Positions 16,241-25,796 of a stretch of 64,000 nucleotides of DNA are shown piece by piece (position 1 is the stretch's first letter; every line of letters begins with the position of its first letter). The DNA is taken from the NCBI RefSeq assembly GCF_000620105.1, contig NZ_KK211072.1:120612-184611 (forward strand), in the 5' to 3' direction. Origin of the DNA: Microvirgula aerodenitrificans DSM 15089 (GTDB taxonomy: Bacteria; Pseudomonadota; Gammaproteobacteria; Burkholderiales; Aquaspirillaceae). A program made the position numbers and the translations under genes. A model generated the notes under the pieces. That model made no database searches. It saw nothing but the letters and a program-made list of their open reading frames with translations, and was not told the DNA's origin.

Positions 16241-18058
16241 ATGGTCGCTCGTCTGCTGAACGGATGCACGCTTGCCCTGTGCACTCCGCCACCTGCACTG
16301 GCGGCCTTTGCCGGCCGGCTCGACTACCAGGCGCGACGTCTGGGGCTGCGCCGCGTCGACGATGGCGTCAGGCTGGCTGGCGGCCTCGGCTTTACGCTGC
16401 ACACGCCGTTCACGGCACCGGTTTGCTGCGACTGGCTGAGTCAGGGCGGCGGGCATGGACATGCGGCCGGCGAGGCCCTGCTGCAGGCGGCGTCCGGGCT
16501 GATGTCGGTGCATGGCCGCGCTGGCGGCGCCCCGCGCCTGCTCGGTGTCGATTACGTGTCGACGCTGGCCAGCGTGCTGGCGCTGAACGGTGCGCTCGCC
16601 TGCGCCGTGGGCCAGTGGCGCGGCGGCCGTTTTCCCCGCTGCGACGGGTCGCTGCTCGGGGCTGCGCTGCTGGCGGTCGGCCAGTACCTGGCCGATGCCA
16701 CGGCTCCGGATCAGGACGGGCTGGCCCCGGCCGTACCGGGCGAGGCGGCGGCCCATCCGCCGTTCGTGTCCGCCGACGGCATGCGTTTCGAACTGGAGGC
16801 GCTGGAGGCCGGCCCATGGCTGCGATTCTGGCGGTCGGCTGGCGTGGCCGCCGACGTGGCCGGGCAGGGCTGGCAGACATTCCAGTGGCGCTATGCCCGG
16901 GCCATGGCGCAGCAGCCGGCGCCGCTGCCGGCTGCTGCCGCGGCGCTGCCTTTCGCCAGCCTGTGCGAACTGGCGCGGGCGGCCGGCATCGCCCTCAGTC
17001 CGCTGCGCACGCTGGCCATGCGGGCCGGCGACGCCGCCGAGATCGAACTGAGGCGGCGGGGGCCATGGGCGTTCGCCTTCCCGCCGGCGGCGCCCCTGCC
17101 GCCGGATCCGGGCCGCGCCCCCGCCGCGCTGCCGCTGGAGGGGCTGGTGGTGCTGGAGTCGTGCCGGCGCATCCAGGGGCCGCTGGCCGGTCATCTGCTG
17201 GCGATGCTCGGTGCGCGGGTGATCCGCATCGAACCGCCCGGCGGCGATGCGCTGCGCGGCATGCCGCCGCTGGCCGGCGGCTGCTCGGCGCGCTTCGATG
17301 CGCTGAACCGGCTTAAAACCGTGATCGAGATTGACCTGAAGTCGGAAGCGGGGCGCCGCGAGCTGAAGGCACGGGTTGCCGGGGCCGATGTGTTCCTGCA
17401 CAACTGGGCGCCGGGCAAGGCCGCAGCGTTCGGGCTGGATCGCGACGACCTGCTCGCGCTGAAACCGACGCTGGTATATGCCCGGGCGGCGGGCTGGGAT
17501 GACGATGCCGACCCCGGATTGCCAGGTACCGATTTCATGGCCCAGGCGCATACCGGCGTGGCTGACGCGATCGCCTCGGCGTCGGGGACGCGCGGCGGCA
17601 CGCTGTTTGCCGCACTGGACGTGCTGGGCGGTGCCGTGGCGGCCCAGGGCATTACGGCGGCGCTGTTCGCCCGGCGAGCCCGTCACAGCGGGGCGCTGGT
17701 ACGGACCTCGCTGGCCGGTGCTGCCAGCCTGCTGTGTGCCAGCCCGGCCGATCCCGGTTGCAGCGGTGCCTTTCCCACCGCCGACGGCATGCTGGCGCTG
17801 GACTGCCGCGATGAGGGGGCGCTGGCGCGGCTGGCCGATCTGCTGGGGGGCACACCGGCCGATGGCCTGGCCGTACTTGCCTGCCGTTTGCGGGAGAAGG
17901 GCACCAGCGACTGGCTGCCGCTGCTGGCCGGCGCCGGCATCCCGGCTGCTCGCGTGGTCGAGGACCTTGCCCGGCTGCCCCGGCACCCGCACGCCGGGCC
18001 GTTGCTGGGCGATGGCGGGTATGCGCAGGTCAACTCGCCGTGGCACTTCCCCGCATGA
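16241..18058 (+). CDS. CaiB/BaiF (family III) CoA-transferase, apparently a double-length fusion
   Basis: The 605-residue product starts 5 bp after the carrier gene; a GTG at 16232 is also possible. The C-terminal part (from about residue 295) is a recognisable family III domain: LVVLESCRRIQGPLAGHLLAM, VIRIEPPGGDALRG and PGTDFMAQAHTGVADAI, where Asp is expected. The N-terminal ~290 residues look like another, diverged CoA-transferase half (QAASGLMSVHGR, LGVDYVSTLASVLA). The usual length is about 400, so this is a tandem or circularly arranged form. Similar proteins accompany the AMP-ligase in pyridine-dithiocarboxylate loci. It may move an acyl group between CoA or another thiol and the ligase product. 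Confidence 0.75.
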   Translation: MVARLLNGCTLALCTPPPALAAFAGRLDYQARRLGLRRVDDGVRLAGGLGFTLHTPFTAPVCCDWLSQGGGHGHAAGEALLQAASGLMSVHGRAGGAPRLLGVDYVSTLASVLALNGALACAVGQWRGGRFPRCDGSLLGAALLAVGQYLADATAPDQDGLAPAVPGEAAAHPPFVSADGMRFELEALEAGPWLRFWRSAGVAADVAGQGWQTFQWRYARAMAQQPAPLPAAAAALPFASLCELARAAGIALSPLRTLAMRAGDAAEIELRRRGPWAFAFPPAAPLPPDPGRAPAALPLEGLVVLESCRRIQGPLAGHLLAMLGARVIRIEPPGGDALRGMPPLAGGCSARFDALNRLKTVIEIDLKSEAGRRELKARVAGADVFLHNWAPGKAAAFGLDRDDLLALKPTLVYARAAGWDDDADPGLPGTDFMAQAHTGVADAIASASGTRGGTLFAALDVLGGAVAAQGITAALFARRARHSGALVRTSLAGAASLLCASPADPGCSGAFPTADGMLALDCRDEGALARLADLLGGTPADGLAVLACRLREKGTSDWLPLLAGAGIPAARVVEDLARLPRHPHAGPLLGDGGYAQVNSPWHFPA

Positions 18059-19704
18059 ACAGCGCCGGCCTGATCGACCTGGTCCCCGCCAGTCTGCGCC
18101 AGCAGTGGAAGGACGAGGGCATTTATCCGGACCGTCCGGTGTACCGGCTGTTCGCCGATCAGGTGCAGCGCCGGCCGACGGCGCCGGCGGTGCTCATGCC
18201 GGGGAAGGTCGTCAGCTATGCACAGCTGGACCAGGCCGTGCGGCGGCTGGCGGGCAGCTTCCGGTGCATGGGACTCGTGGCCGGGGACGTGATTGCCTAT
18301 CAGTTGCCCAACGGCTGGCAGGGCTGCGCGATCGATCTGGCGGCCGCCGCGCTCGGGGCCGTGGTGGCGCCGTTGCCGCCCGGGCGCGGGAAACTGGACA
18401 TCGCATCGCTGTTGTGGCGCAGCGCCGCGCGGGCATTCATCGTCGAGCCGCACGAGGCGCAGACCGACATGTGCCAGCTGGTCGAGGCATTGCGGCCGAC
18501 CTTGCTGTCGCTGCGCTTTCCCATTGTCGACGGCCCGCCGCGTGCCGGCTGGCAGACACTGGACAGCCTGCTGCGCGGTCCGGCGCTGGCTGACGCTGCA
18601 CTGGTCGAGGTCGATGCCGATGCGCCGGTCCGGCTGCTGGTGTCATCCGGTACCGAGTCGGAGCCCAAGCTGGTTGCGTATTCGCACAATGCGCTGGTCG
18701 GGGGGCGCGGCCGCTTCCTGCAGCGCCTGCATCCGGACGGGCCGGGCTTCCGCGGGCTGTATCTGGTCCCGCTCGGCTCGTCCTTCGGTTCGTCGGCAAG
18801 CTGCGGCGTGCTGTCGTGGCTGGGGGGGGGCATTGCCGTGTTGCCGCGCTTCGACACGGCCGCTGCCATCGACGCCATCGGTGAGTTGCGGCCGACCCAC
18901 CTGCTCGGCGTGCCGACCATGTTCCAGCGCATGGCGGCCGATCCGGCACTGGCCGCGGTCGATACCTCGTCGTTGCGGGCCATCGTCAGCGGCGGTGCGA
19001 TGATCGATCCGGCGACCATCCGCCGCTGCACGGAGGCGTTCGGCTGCGGCTTCGTCAGCCTTTACGGCTCGGCCGATGGCGTCAACTGCCACAGCCTGCC
19101 GGACGACCCGCCGGATGTGGCGCAATACAGCGTCGGCAGGCCGAATCCGTCGGTCTGCGACATCCGCATCGTCGATGAGGACGGCCGGCAGCAGGCGCCC
19201 GGGCAGCCTGGCGAGATCATGGCCCGCGGGCCGCTGAGTCCGATGCAGTACGTCAATGCGCCTGAACTGGATGCCCGCTATCGCAGCCGGGACGGCTGGG
19301 TCCGCACCGGCGACCTCGGCCATATCGACCCGCTGGGCTACCTGGTGCTGTCCGGTCGCAAGAAAGACATCATTATCCGTGGTGGCACCAATATCAGCCC
19401 GGTGCAGATCGAGAGTCAGGCGACGGCACACCCCGACATCGTCGGCGCCGCCTGCATCCCGGTTCCGGATGCCGATCTCGGCCAGCGGCTCTGCCTTTGC
19501 GTGACGCTGAAGCCCGGGGCGTCACGGCCGTCGCTGGAAGACGTCAACCGGCATTTCCGGCTGCACGGGCTGGCTGCCGACAGGCTGCCGGACTACCTGT
19601 GCTTCTGCCGCCAGCTGCCGCTGGGACCGGCGGGCAAGGTGGACAAGAAGCGGCTTGCCGCCGATATCCGCTTCCTCGGCACGGCCGGGAGCGCACCGGC
19701 ATGA
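18055..19704 (+). CDS. AMP-dependent acid-CoA ligase / adenylation enzyme
   Basis: The ATG at 18055 overlaps the previous stop (ATGA). The 549-residue protein has the ANL-superfamily core. The P-loop is LVSSGTESEPKLVAYSH, the A5-type motif is LYGSADGVN, the hinge region is GWVRTGDLGHIDPLGY with GRKKDIIIRGGTNISP, and the C-terminal catalytic Lys lies in GPAGKVDKKRL. It activates a carboxylate as acyl-AMP, the step needed before a thiocarboxylate carrier can donate sulfur. The substrate (for example dipicolinate or another aromatic acid) cannot be read from sequence. A G9 run at 18822-18830 lies within the gene and is in frame here. Confidence 0.85.
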   Translation: MNSAGLIDLVPASLRQQWKDEGIYPDRPVYRLFADQVQRRPTAPAVLMPGKVVSYAQLDQAVRRLAGSFRCMGLVAGDVIAYQLPNGWQGCAIDLAAAALGAVVAPLPPGRGKLDIASLLWRSAARAFIVEPHEAQTDMCQLVEALRPTLLSLRFPIVDGPPRAGWQTLDSLLRGPALADAALVEVDADAPVRLLVSSGTESEPKLVAYSHNALVGGRGRFLQRLHPDGPGFRGLYLVPLGSSFGSSASCGVLSWLGGGIAVLPRFDTAAAIDAIGELRPTHLLGVPTMFQRMAADPALAAVDTSSLRAIVSGGAMIDPATIRRCTEAFGCGFVSLYGSADGVNCHSLPDDPPDVAQYSVGRPNPSVCDIRIVDEDGRQQAPGQPGEIMARGPLSPMQYVNAPELDARYRSRDGWVRTGDLGHIDPLGYLVLSGRKKDIIIRGGTNISPVQIESQATAHPDIVGAACIPVPDADLGQRLCLCVTLKPGASRPSLEDVNRHFRLHGLAADRLPDYLCFCRQLPLGPAGKVDKKRLAADIRFLGTAGSAPA

Positions 19705-20933
19705 ATGAACCCTTTTGCGGCAGCACGTACGCGGCACGGGTCCTGGCCGGGCGGGTCCGCCACTTTGTCGGCCACGATATCGTCCCGCACGAGCCGGTGC
19801 TGGCCGGCGGCGGTGCGCGGGCGGCGGCATTGCTGGCCGGACTGTCGGCGCGGGCCCGCCGCGCCGGGCTGTGGGGCATGTACTATCCGGCCGAGCTGGG
19901 GGGGCGGGTCGCGTCGCTGCGCGACTATCTGCTGGTGGCCGAGCAGGAGGGCGCCTCCGAGTACGGACCGGCGATATTCGGCAGCGATGTCGCGCTGGAT
20001 GTACACATGCTGCACCGCCATGGCCATGCCGAACTGCGGCAGCGCGTCCTCGAACCGCTGGCGGCCGGCCGCGTCGTGTGCGCCTACGGAATGTCCGAGC
20101 CGGACAGTGCCGGCTCGGTACCGGCCACGCTCAGGACCTGCGCCCGGCGGGAGCAGGACCAGTGGCGTATCGACGGGCGAAAATGGTTCGTCTGCCGCGG
20201 CGGCAATGCCGACTTCGTCACGGTCGTGGCACGTACCCGCGACGGCGGGCCGGTCGGGCAGTCGCTGTCGCTGCTGCTGGTACCGGCGACCAGCGCCGGT
20301 TACCGCATCGAGCGCGAACAGCCGGTGTTCGGTCGCCTGCAGGGGCAATGCGAACTGGTGCTCGAAGCGGTACGGGTACCGGACGCGCATCTGCTCGGTC
20401 AGGCGCACAGTGGCCATGTGCTGATACGGGAGCGGCTGCTGCTCGGCCGCGTACTGCATGCCGGGCACTGGCTGGGGCTGGCCGAACGCTGTTACGGGCT
20501 GATGTGCCGGCGCATCGCCTCGGCCCGCGGCCGGCTGGTGCGGCTGGCCGACAAGCAGCTGACCCGGCTGAAGGTCTTTGAATGTTACAGCGCCATCGTC
20601 AGCGCCCGAGCCCTGCTGGTACTGGCGGCCGGCAGGCTGGACCGGGGGCTGGTGGCGGATATCGACGTCAATGTGGCCAAGGTGGCGGCGTCGCGCGCGG
20701 TGAGTCTGGTGTCGGATGCCGCCATCCAGATCTACGGCGCCGAAGGGGTCAGCGACCAGACGCCGCTGTCCGGCATTTACCGCACGGCACGCGCCACCCA
20801 CATCATGGATGGCGCGGACGAAGCGCTGATCAGCGCTGTCGGCAAACGCCTGCTGGAGACGTTCGCCGACGACGGGCAGATGGATTTTTCCCGCACCGGT
20901 CCGGACCTCACCCCGCTGCCGGCCGGTGGCTGA
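19701..20933 (+). CDS. Acyl-CoA dehydrogenase homologue
   Basis: It overlaps the ligase by four bases (ATGA) and encodes 410 residues. The fold is an acyl-CoA dehydrogenase with an N-terminal helical domain (GLWGMYYPAELGG), a middle beta domain (YGMSEPDSAGS, WRIDGRKWFVCRGGNAD) and a C-terminal helical bundle (DAAIQIYGAEGVSDQTPL). Where short-chain dehydrogenases carry the catalytic Glu, this has MDGADEA, so the base may be Asp or the enzyme may do other flavin chemistry. Operon position suggests a redox tailoring step on the activated acyl group. Its frame includes a G7 run at 19898-19904. Confidence 0.75.
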   Translation: MNEPFCGSTYAARVLAGRVRHFVGHDIVPHEPVLAGGGARAAALLAGLSARARRAGLWGMYYPAELGGRVASLRDYLLVAEQEGASEYGPAIFGSDVALDVHMLHRHGHAELRQRVLEPLAAGRVVCAYGMSEPDSAGSVPATLRTCARREQDQWRIDGRKWFVCRGGNADFVTVVARTRDGGPVGQSLSLLLVPATSAGYRIEREQPVFGRLQGQCELVLEAVRVPDAHLLGQAHSGHVLIRERLLLGRVLHAGHWLGLAERCYGLMCRRIASARGRLVRLADKQLTRLKVFECYSAIVSARALLVLAAGRLDRGLVADIDVNVAKVAASRAVSLVSDAAIQIYGAEGVSDQTPLSGIYRTARATHIMDGADEALISAVGKRLLETFADDGQMDFSRTGPDLTPLPAGG

Positions 20934-21057
20934 TGCGCTGCCGGCCCGCTTTTTCCCTCCCTCCGTCTTTCCGGTCACGACGGGTGGGGCCCGCCGGATA
21001 CGGCATGGCCATGGCTGGCCGTGTCCGGCGTTTTTCTGATCGCCTGGAATTTTGCCC

Positions 21058-22278
21058 ATGACACGCTTCCTGCCGGACCCCCCTGCCAGCAGCGACGTGA
21101 TGCTGCCATCACTGCTGATACTGGGCATGGCATTGCCGATGCTGCTGCTGTATGCCGTCGCCGCACTGGGCCCGCTGCTGGTCCATGATCTCGCCATTGC
21201 GCCGGCCACACTCGGCTATCTGACCCTGAACGCTTTTGCCGTGGCGGCGGTCCTGTCCCTGCGGGCCGGTGTCCTGCTTGACCGGCTGGGGCCGCGCTCG
21301 ACCCTGTGCCTGCTGTTTGCCTCGGTGGCGCTGATGTTTGCGCTGATGGCGGTGCTGCCCGGCTTCTGCAGCCTGCTGCCGGTGGCAGCCCTGGCCGGGC
21401 TGGCCCAGGCGCTGGCCAATCCGGTGACCAACCAGTTGATTGCGCAGCGGGTCCGGCTGTCGCAGCAGGCTTTCATGGTCGGGCTGAAACAGTCCGGTGT
21501 GCAGCTGGCGGCGCTGTTTGCCGGGCTGGTCCTGCCGGGATGCGCGCGGCTGGTCGGCTGGCGCGGCGCCTTTCTGCTGATGGCGGCCCTGGCCGCATGG
21601 CTGGTGTGCTGCGCCTGGCGACTGCCGGCCCTGCCACTCGCCATCGCCCGTCCCCTGCCGCCTGCGGCCATGAACCGTCCGCTGGTACTGCTGATGGCCA
21701 TCCAGTGCTGCGTCGGCATGGTGTTGTCGTCCTTTGTCCTGTTTCTGCCGCTGCACGCCGTCGGGCTGGGACTGTCGGCGACCAGTGCCGGTGGCATGGT
21801 GGCGCTGTTCGGCGCCATGGGCATGCTGTCGCGGCTGGTGCTGACGCCGCTGGGGGCCCGCCTGGCAGAGGAGGCGCTGTTGCTGGCCGGACTGCTGCTG
21901 GTCTCGGCACTGTCGATTGCGCTGTCCCTGCGGGCCGATGCCGGCAGCCCCGGCCTGCTCTGGCTGGCCGTGGCCGGAGTCGGGCTGAGCGCGGTGGCCA
22001 CCAATGCGCTGGCCATGGGCATGCTGGTACGGGATTCGCGCTTTGGTGCGCTGGCCCATGCTTCCGGCCGGGTATCGGCCGCGTTCTTCACCGGCATGGC
22101 GCTGGGGCCGGTCTGCAGCGGGCTGCTGATCCGCCACCGTGGCGATCCGGGCCAGGCCGGCTGGGGGCTGCTGCTGGTTTTGCTGCTGGCGACCGGGCTG
22201 TCGCTGTGGCTGGTCCGGGCGAGAGGGCGGCCGGCGCTAGCGCCGGGCGTCGATGACGCCGATCCGGATCAATCGTGA
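21058..22278 (+). CDS. MFS transporter, probable metallophore exporter
   Basis: This roughly 406-residue hydrophobic protein has about 12 membrane helices and MFS features such as [11 protein letters not shown] in the loop between helices 2 and 3. The start at 21058 (MTRFLP) lacks an obvious Shine-Dalgarno; the gap to the preceding gene is 124 bp. In the pyridine-dithiocarboxylate and other siderophore loci an MFS pump exports the product, and that is the simplest role here. Its 3' end overlaps the convergent sigma-54 activator gene by 42 bp. Confidence 0.8.
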   Translation: MTRFLPDPPASSDVMLPSLLILGMALPMLLLYAVAALGPLLVHDLAIAPATLGYLTLNAFAVAAVLSLRAGVLLDRLGPRSTLCLLFASVALMFALMAVLPGFCSLLPVAALAGLAQALANPVTNQLIAQRVRLSQQAFMVGLKQSGVQLAALFAGLVLPGCARLVGWRGAFLLMAALAAWLVCCAWRLPALPLAIARPLPPAAMNRPLVLLMAIQCCVGMVLSSFVLFLPLHAVGLGLSATSAGGMVALFGAMGMLSRLVLTPLGARLAEEALLLAGLLLVSALSIALSLRADAGSPGLLWLAVAGVGLSAVATNALAMGMLVRDSRFGALAHASGRVSAAFFTGMALGPVCSGLLIRHRGDPGQAGWGLLLVLLLATGLSLWLVRARGRPALAPGVDDADPDQS

Positions 22279-23364
22279 GCGGATCGCATTGCGGCTGATT
22301 CCGAGCAGACGGGCCGTGTGAACCTGATTGCGCCGGCAGTGCTCGTAGGCGGTACGGAGCACGGTGTCCTCGATGCGGTCGAACAGGTCCGGCGGCGGGC
22401 GCTCGAACAGCGTCAGCAACACCTGGCGCAAGGTGTCCTCTGCTGGCTGCGGCGCGCTGTCGGCCGGGCCGGTGGCGGCATCCGGCAGCGACAGTGACGA
22501 CAGCTGCAGGTCTTCCGCACGGATCTGGTGGCTTTCGCTGACCAGCAGTGCGTGGTGAATGGCGTTTTCCAGTTCGCGGATATTGCCCGGCCACGGGTGG
22601 CGCAGCAGCTTGCGTTCGGCGTCCGGATGCAGGGGCACATTGCCCTGGCCCAGGCGCTGCCGGTAAACCGCGAGAAAGTGCTGTGCCAGCGGCAGGATGT
22701 CGCCGGGCCGGTCGCGCAGTGCCGGCAGTCCGAGCACGACCACGCCCAGCCGGTAGAACAGATCCTCACGGAACTTGCCGGCGGCGACGGCCTCTTCAAG
22801 CCGGACATGGGTGGCCGCGATGATGCGAACGTCGATCGGCACCGGTTTGCGCGATCCGAGCCTGACCACCTCGCGCTCCTGCAGTACCCGCAGCAGCTTG
22901 ACCTGCAGCTTCAGCGGCAGGTCCCCGATCTCGTCCAGGAACAGCGTGCCGCCGGCAGCAGCCTCGAACCAGCCCGGCCGGGCGGAGAAAGCACCGGTAA
23001 AGGCGCCCTTTTCGTGGCCGAACAGCTCACTTTCCACCAGCGACTCGGCGAAGGCGCCGCAATTGACGGCAATGAACGGCCCGTGCCGGCGCCGGCTCAG
23101 TGCATGGACATGGCGGGCAATCAGCTCCTTGCCGGTACCGGTTTCACCGGTGAGCAGCACATTGGCTTCGCTCGGGGCGATCTGGCGCAGACGCGACAGC
23201 AGGGCGACCGATTTCGGGTCTTCGAACACCTGCGCGGTGGCGCGGATCGAGGTCGCCCGTACCGGCGAGTCGGGCAGGGTGATCAGGGTGTCGGTCTGCG
23301 CCGGCCGGGTGTCGCTGTCTGATCGTACGCGGTCAAAGTTCACTGCAGGCTCTCTGGAGATCAT
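22237..23364 (-). CDS. Sigma-54-dependent transcriptional activator without receiver domain
   Basis: The 375-residue protein (start at 23364) has a short N-terminal segment and a complete AAA+ domain with Walker A (GETGTGKE), the sigma-54 loop GAFTGA, Walker B ([11 protein letters not shown]) and the arginine-finger region (FREDLFYRL). A Fis-type helix-turn-helix ([17 protein letters not shown]) closes it. Lack of a receiver or GAF domain suggests control by its own level or by a separate partner, as in PspF- or SfnR-like activators. It lies between the exporter and TonB receptor genes. No well-spaced -24/-12 promoter was found locally. Confidence 0.88.
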   Translation of the reverse strand: MISREPAVNFDRVRSDSDTRPAQTDTLITLPDSPVRATSIRATAQVFEDPKSVALLSRLRQIAPSEANVLLTGETGTGKELIARHVHALSRRRHGPFIAVNCGAFAESLVESELFGHEKGAFTGAFSARPGWFEAAAGGTLFLDEIGDLPLKLQVKLLRVLQEREVVRLGSRKPVPIDVRIIAATHVRLEEAVAAGKFREDLFYRLGVVVLGLPALRDRPGDILPLAQHFLAVYRQRLGQGNVPLHPDAERKLLRHPWPGNIRELENAIHHALLVSESHQIRAEDLQLSSLSLPDAATGPADSAPQPAEDTLRQVLLTLFERPPPDLFDRIEDTVLRTAYEHCRRNQVHTARLLGISRNAIRSRLIRIGVIDARR

Positions 23365-23633
23365 GGCGACACCACAGCATAAGGGATGGGGCGCGAGTGC
23401 TTTAGCAGGATTCCTTGATAGCAAATCAGCATGGCATGCCTTGCGTCTGCGCGGTCCGCGACGATTTGCCGCGGCTTGTCATGGCCGGCTGCGGCAATGG
23501 GTCACACGGCTGCGCCATGACCATCGACTACCATTCTTCGCCTTTGATGCGAGCGGATTTGCCGGTTGCACGGGGATCGGTCATGCCGCCGCCACCCGTG
23601 CCATCCGTCGATCCGGACACAAGGACAGGCTCG

Positions 23634-25772
23634 ATGCGCAAACTGCTGTATGTGACCCCGCTGCTGGCGGTTTTTCATGGTGTGACGGTGCAGGCCCGGG
23701 GCCCGGCCGACGCCGGGGAGCCGGCCGACGGCCGCGAGGTGCCGGAACTGCTGGTAACGGCCGAGGCCATGCCCGGCTACAAGGCCGATGCAGCCACCGT
23801 GGCCGGCAAGGTGCCGCTTGCTCCGCGCGAGGTGCCGAACTCGCTGTCGGTGCTGACCCGGCAGCAGATGGACGATCAGGAACTGGTGACCATGTCGGAT
23901 GCGCTGCGCCAGATTACCGGCGTGACGGTGATTGCCAACGACACCACCAATGACCAGGTGATGACACGCGGCTACAGCCTGGGCGCGATGTATGACGGTG
24001 TGCCGTCCTATGCCGGGCTGACCGCCGTGCAGCAGTTCGATCTGGCCATGTACGAGCGGGTCGAGGTGCTGCGCGGACCAGCCGGTGTACTGCAGGGCAG
24101 TGGTGAGCCGGGCGGGGTGGTCAATATGGTCCGCAAGCGGCCGGGCGCGGCATTCGCCCTGAGCGGCACGCTGGCGGCCGGTTCGTGGAACAACTATCGC
24201 AGCGAGGTCGATGTGACCGGCCCGCTGAATGCCGACCGCAGCCTGCGCGGCCGGCTGGTGGTGTCGGGGCAGGATCGCGAGTATTTCCAAGACCGCACCC
24301 ACACCGGCAAATGGCTGGTGTTCGGCACGCTGGAATACGATCTGCAGCCGGCCACCACGCTGGCGCTGTCCGCCAGCATCCAGAACGACAACACCACGGC
24401 ACCGTCGTCGGGCCTGCCGCTGTATACCGATGCCCGGCTGATCAATACCGACCGCTCGACCAATGTCTATCCGGACTGGGTCAACTACCATATCCGGACC
24501 GAAGAAGTGTCGGCCAGCATCGAACACCGCTTCGACAATCGCTGGGTGGCCCGGGCTGCGCTGAATCACCGCAGCCAGCACAGCGATTCCAAAGATGCGT
24601 GGCCGGGCAGCGGTGTTGATCCGCTTACCGGCACTTTCAGCCGCTTCAATCGCAGTCAGAGCGAATCCGACTATGACCGCGACGGGCTGGATCTGTACCT
24701 GAACGGACCGTTTGCGCTGCTGGGACGCAGTCACAACCTGATGCTGGGCTTCAATGTCGACCGGCGGAAATCGGCCAGCAAGAGCGGCTCGGCACCGGCC
24801 GTGCCCAATGTGCTGTTCGGCCAGCCGGACAGCGTGCCCGAAGCGTCGATCCGCTATACCAGCGGCAGCGAGACGGTGACCAGCCAGCACGGGCCCTACG
24901 GCCAGTTGCGTGCCAGTCTGGCCGATCCGCTGACCCTGGTGCTCGGCGGCCGCACTACCACCTTCCGGACCCGGAGCCGCAATGTGTCACCGTCGGTGCC
25001 TACCGACTGGAGCACCGGCAATGCCAGGGCCGACAATCATTTCACGCCGTATGGCGGGCTGCTGCTCGATGTCAGCCGCGATGTCACCCTGTATGGCAGC
25101 TATGCGGACATTTTCGTGCCGCAGACGCAGAAGAAGGCCGATGGCAGCGTGATCGACCCGCGCACCGGCCGCCAGTACGAGCTGGGGGCCAAGGGCGATT
25201 TTCTTGACGGCCGGCTCGGCGCCACGCTGGCACTGTTCACGCTGCGCGACCGCAATCGCGCCTATCGCGATCCGGACTACCCGGCCAGCAGCACGCCGTA
25301 CTATCTGGCCAGCGGGGAAATCGAGAGCAGGGGGTGGGAGGCGGAGCTGACCGGCAGCCCGCTGCGCGGGCTGGACCTGACTGCCGGCTATACCCGGCTG
25401 ATGACCCGCTATGTGAAGGACCGCAGTCTGGAAGGAAAGGCCTATTCGATCCAGACCCCGTCGCACCAGTTCAAGCTGTGGGCGGACTACCGCTTCAGCG
25501 AGGACAGCCTGCCCGGCTTCAGCCTCGGTGGCGGCGTGCAGGCGAACAGCGGCAGCGAGAGCTCGCGCGGCAATCGCGCGGTGCAGGGGCAGGGTGGCTA
25601 TGCAGTATTCAACGCCCGGGCCGCCTTCCGGCTGGACCGCCATTTCACCGTCGGCGTGCTGGTCAACAATGTGTTCGACAGGAAGTACTACGCCTCGGTC
25701 GGCACCAGCACGGCGTACAACTTCTATGGTGAGCCGCGCAATGTGATGCTGACCCTGCGCGGCAGTTATTGA
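23634..25772 (+). CDS. TonB-dependent outer-membrane siderophore receptor
   Basis: The ATG at 23634 has AAGGA 8 nt upstream and leads into a signal peptide (MRKLLYVTPLLAVFHGVTVQA). The TonB box region is ELLVTAEA. The plug domain contains PNSLSVLTRQQMDDQ and ERVEVLRGPAGVLQGSGEPGG, and the beta-barrel ends VMLTLRGSY with the terminal aromatic residue. At 712 residues it fits the ferric-siderophore receptor class (FhuE/FpvA-like, without a signalling extension). It likely imports the metal complex of the product made by the preceding operon. Confidence 0.9.
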   Translation: MRKLLYVTPLLAVFHGVTVQARGPADAGEPADGREVPELLVTAEAMPGYKADAATVAGKVPLAPREVPNSLSVLTRQQMDDQELVTMSDALRQITGVTVIANDTTNDQVMTRGYSLGAMYDGVPSYAGLTAVQQFDLAMYERVEVLRGPAGVLQGSGEPGGVVNMVRKRPGAAFALSGTLAAGSWNNYRSEVDVTGPLNADRSLRGRLVVSGQDREYFQDRTHTGKWLVFGTLEYDLQPATTLALSASIQNDNTTAPSSGLPLYTDARLINTDRSTNVYPDWVNYHIRTEEVSASIEHRFDNRWVARAALNHRSQHSDSKDAWPGSGVDPLTGTFSRFNRSQSESDYDRDGLDLYLNGPFALLGRSHNLMLGFNVDRRKSASKSGSAPAVPNVLFGQPDSVPEASIRYTSGSETVTSQHGPYGQLRASLADPLTLVLGGRTTTFRTRSRNVSPSVPTDWSTGNARADNHFTPYGGLLLDVSRDVTLYGSYADIFVPQTQKKADGSVIDPRTGRQYELGAKGDFLDGRLGATLALFTLRDRNRAYRDPDYPASSTPYYLASGEIESRGWEAELTGSPLRGLDLTAGYTRLMTRYVKDRSLEGKAYSIQTPSHQFKLWADYRFSEDSLPGFSLGGGVQANSGSESSRGNRAVQGQGGYAVFNARAAFRLDRHFTVGVLVNNVFDRKYYASVGTSTAYNFYGEPRNVMLTLRGSY

Positions 25773-25796
25773 CGCGCAAGCCATGACGGACAGGCA

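Noticed and set aside
23432..23444. TGGCAT-N3-TTGC as a sigma-54 promoter for the TonB receptor
   Set aside because: The GG and GC elements are 8 bp apart instead of 10, so it cannot work as a normal -24/-12 promoter.
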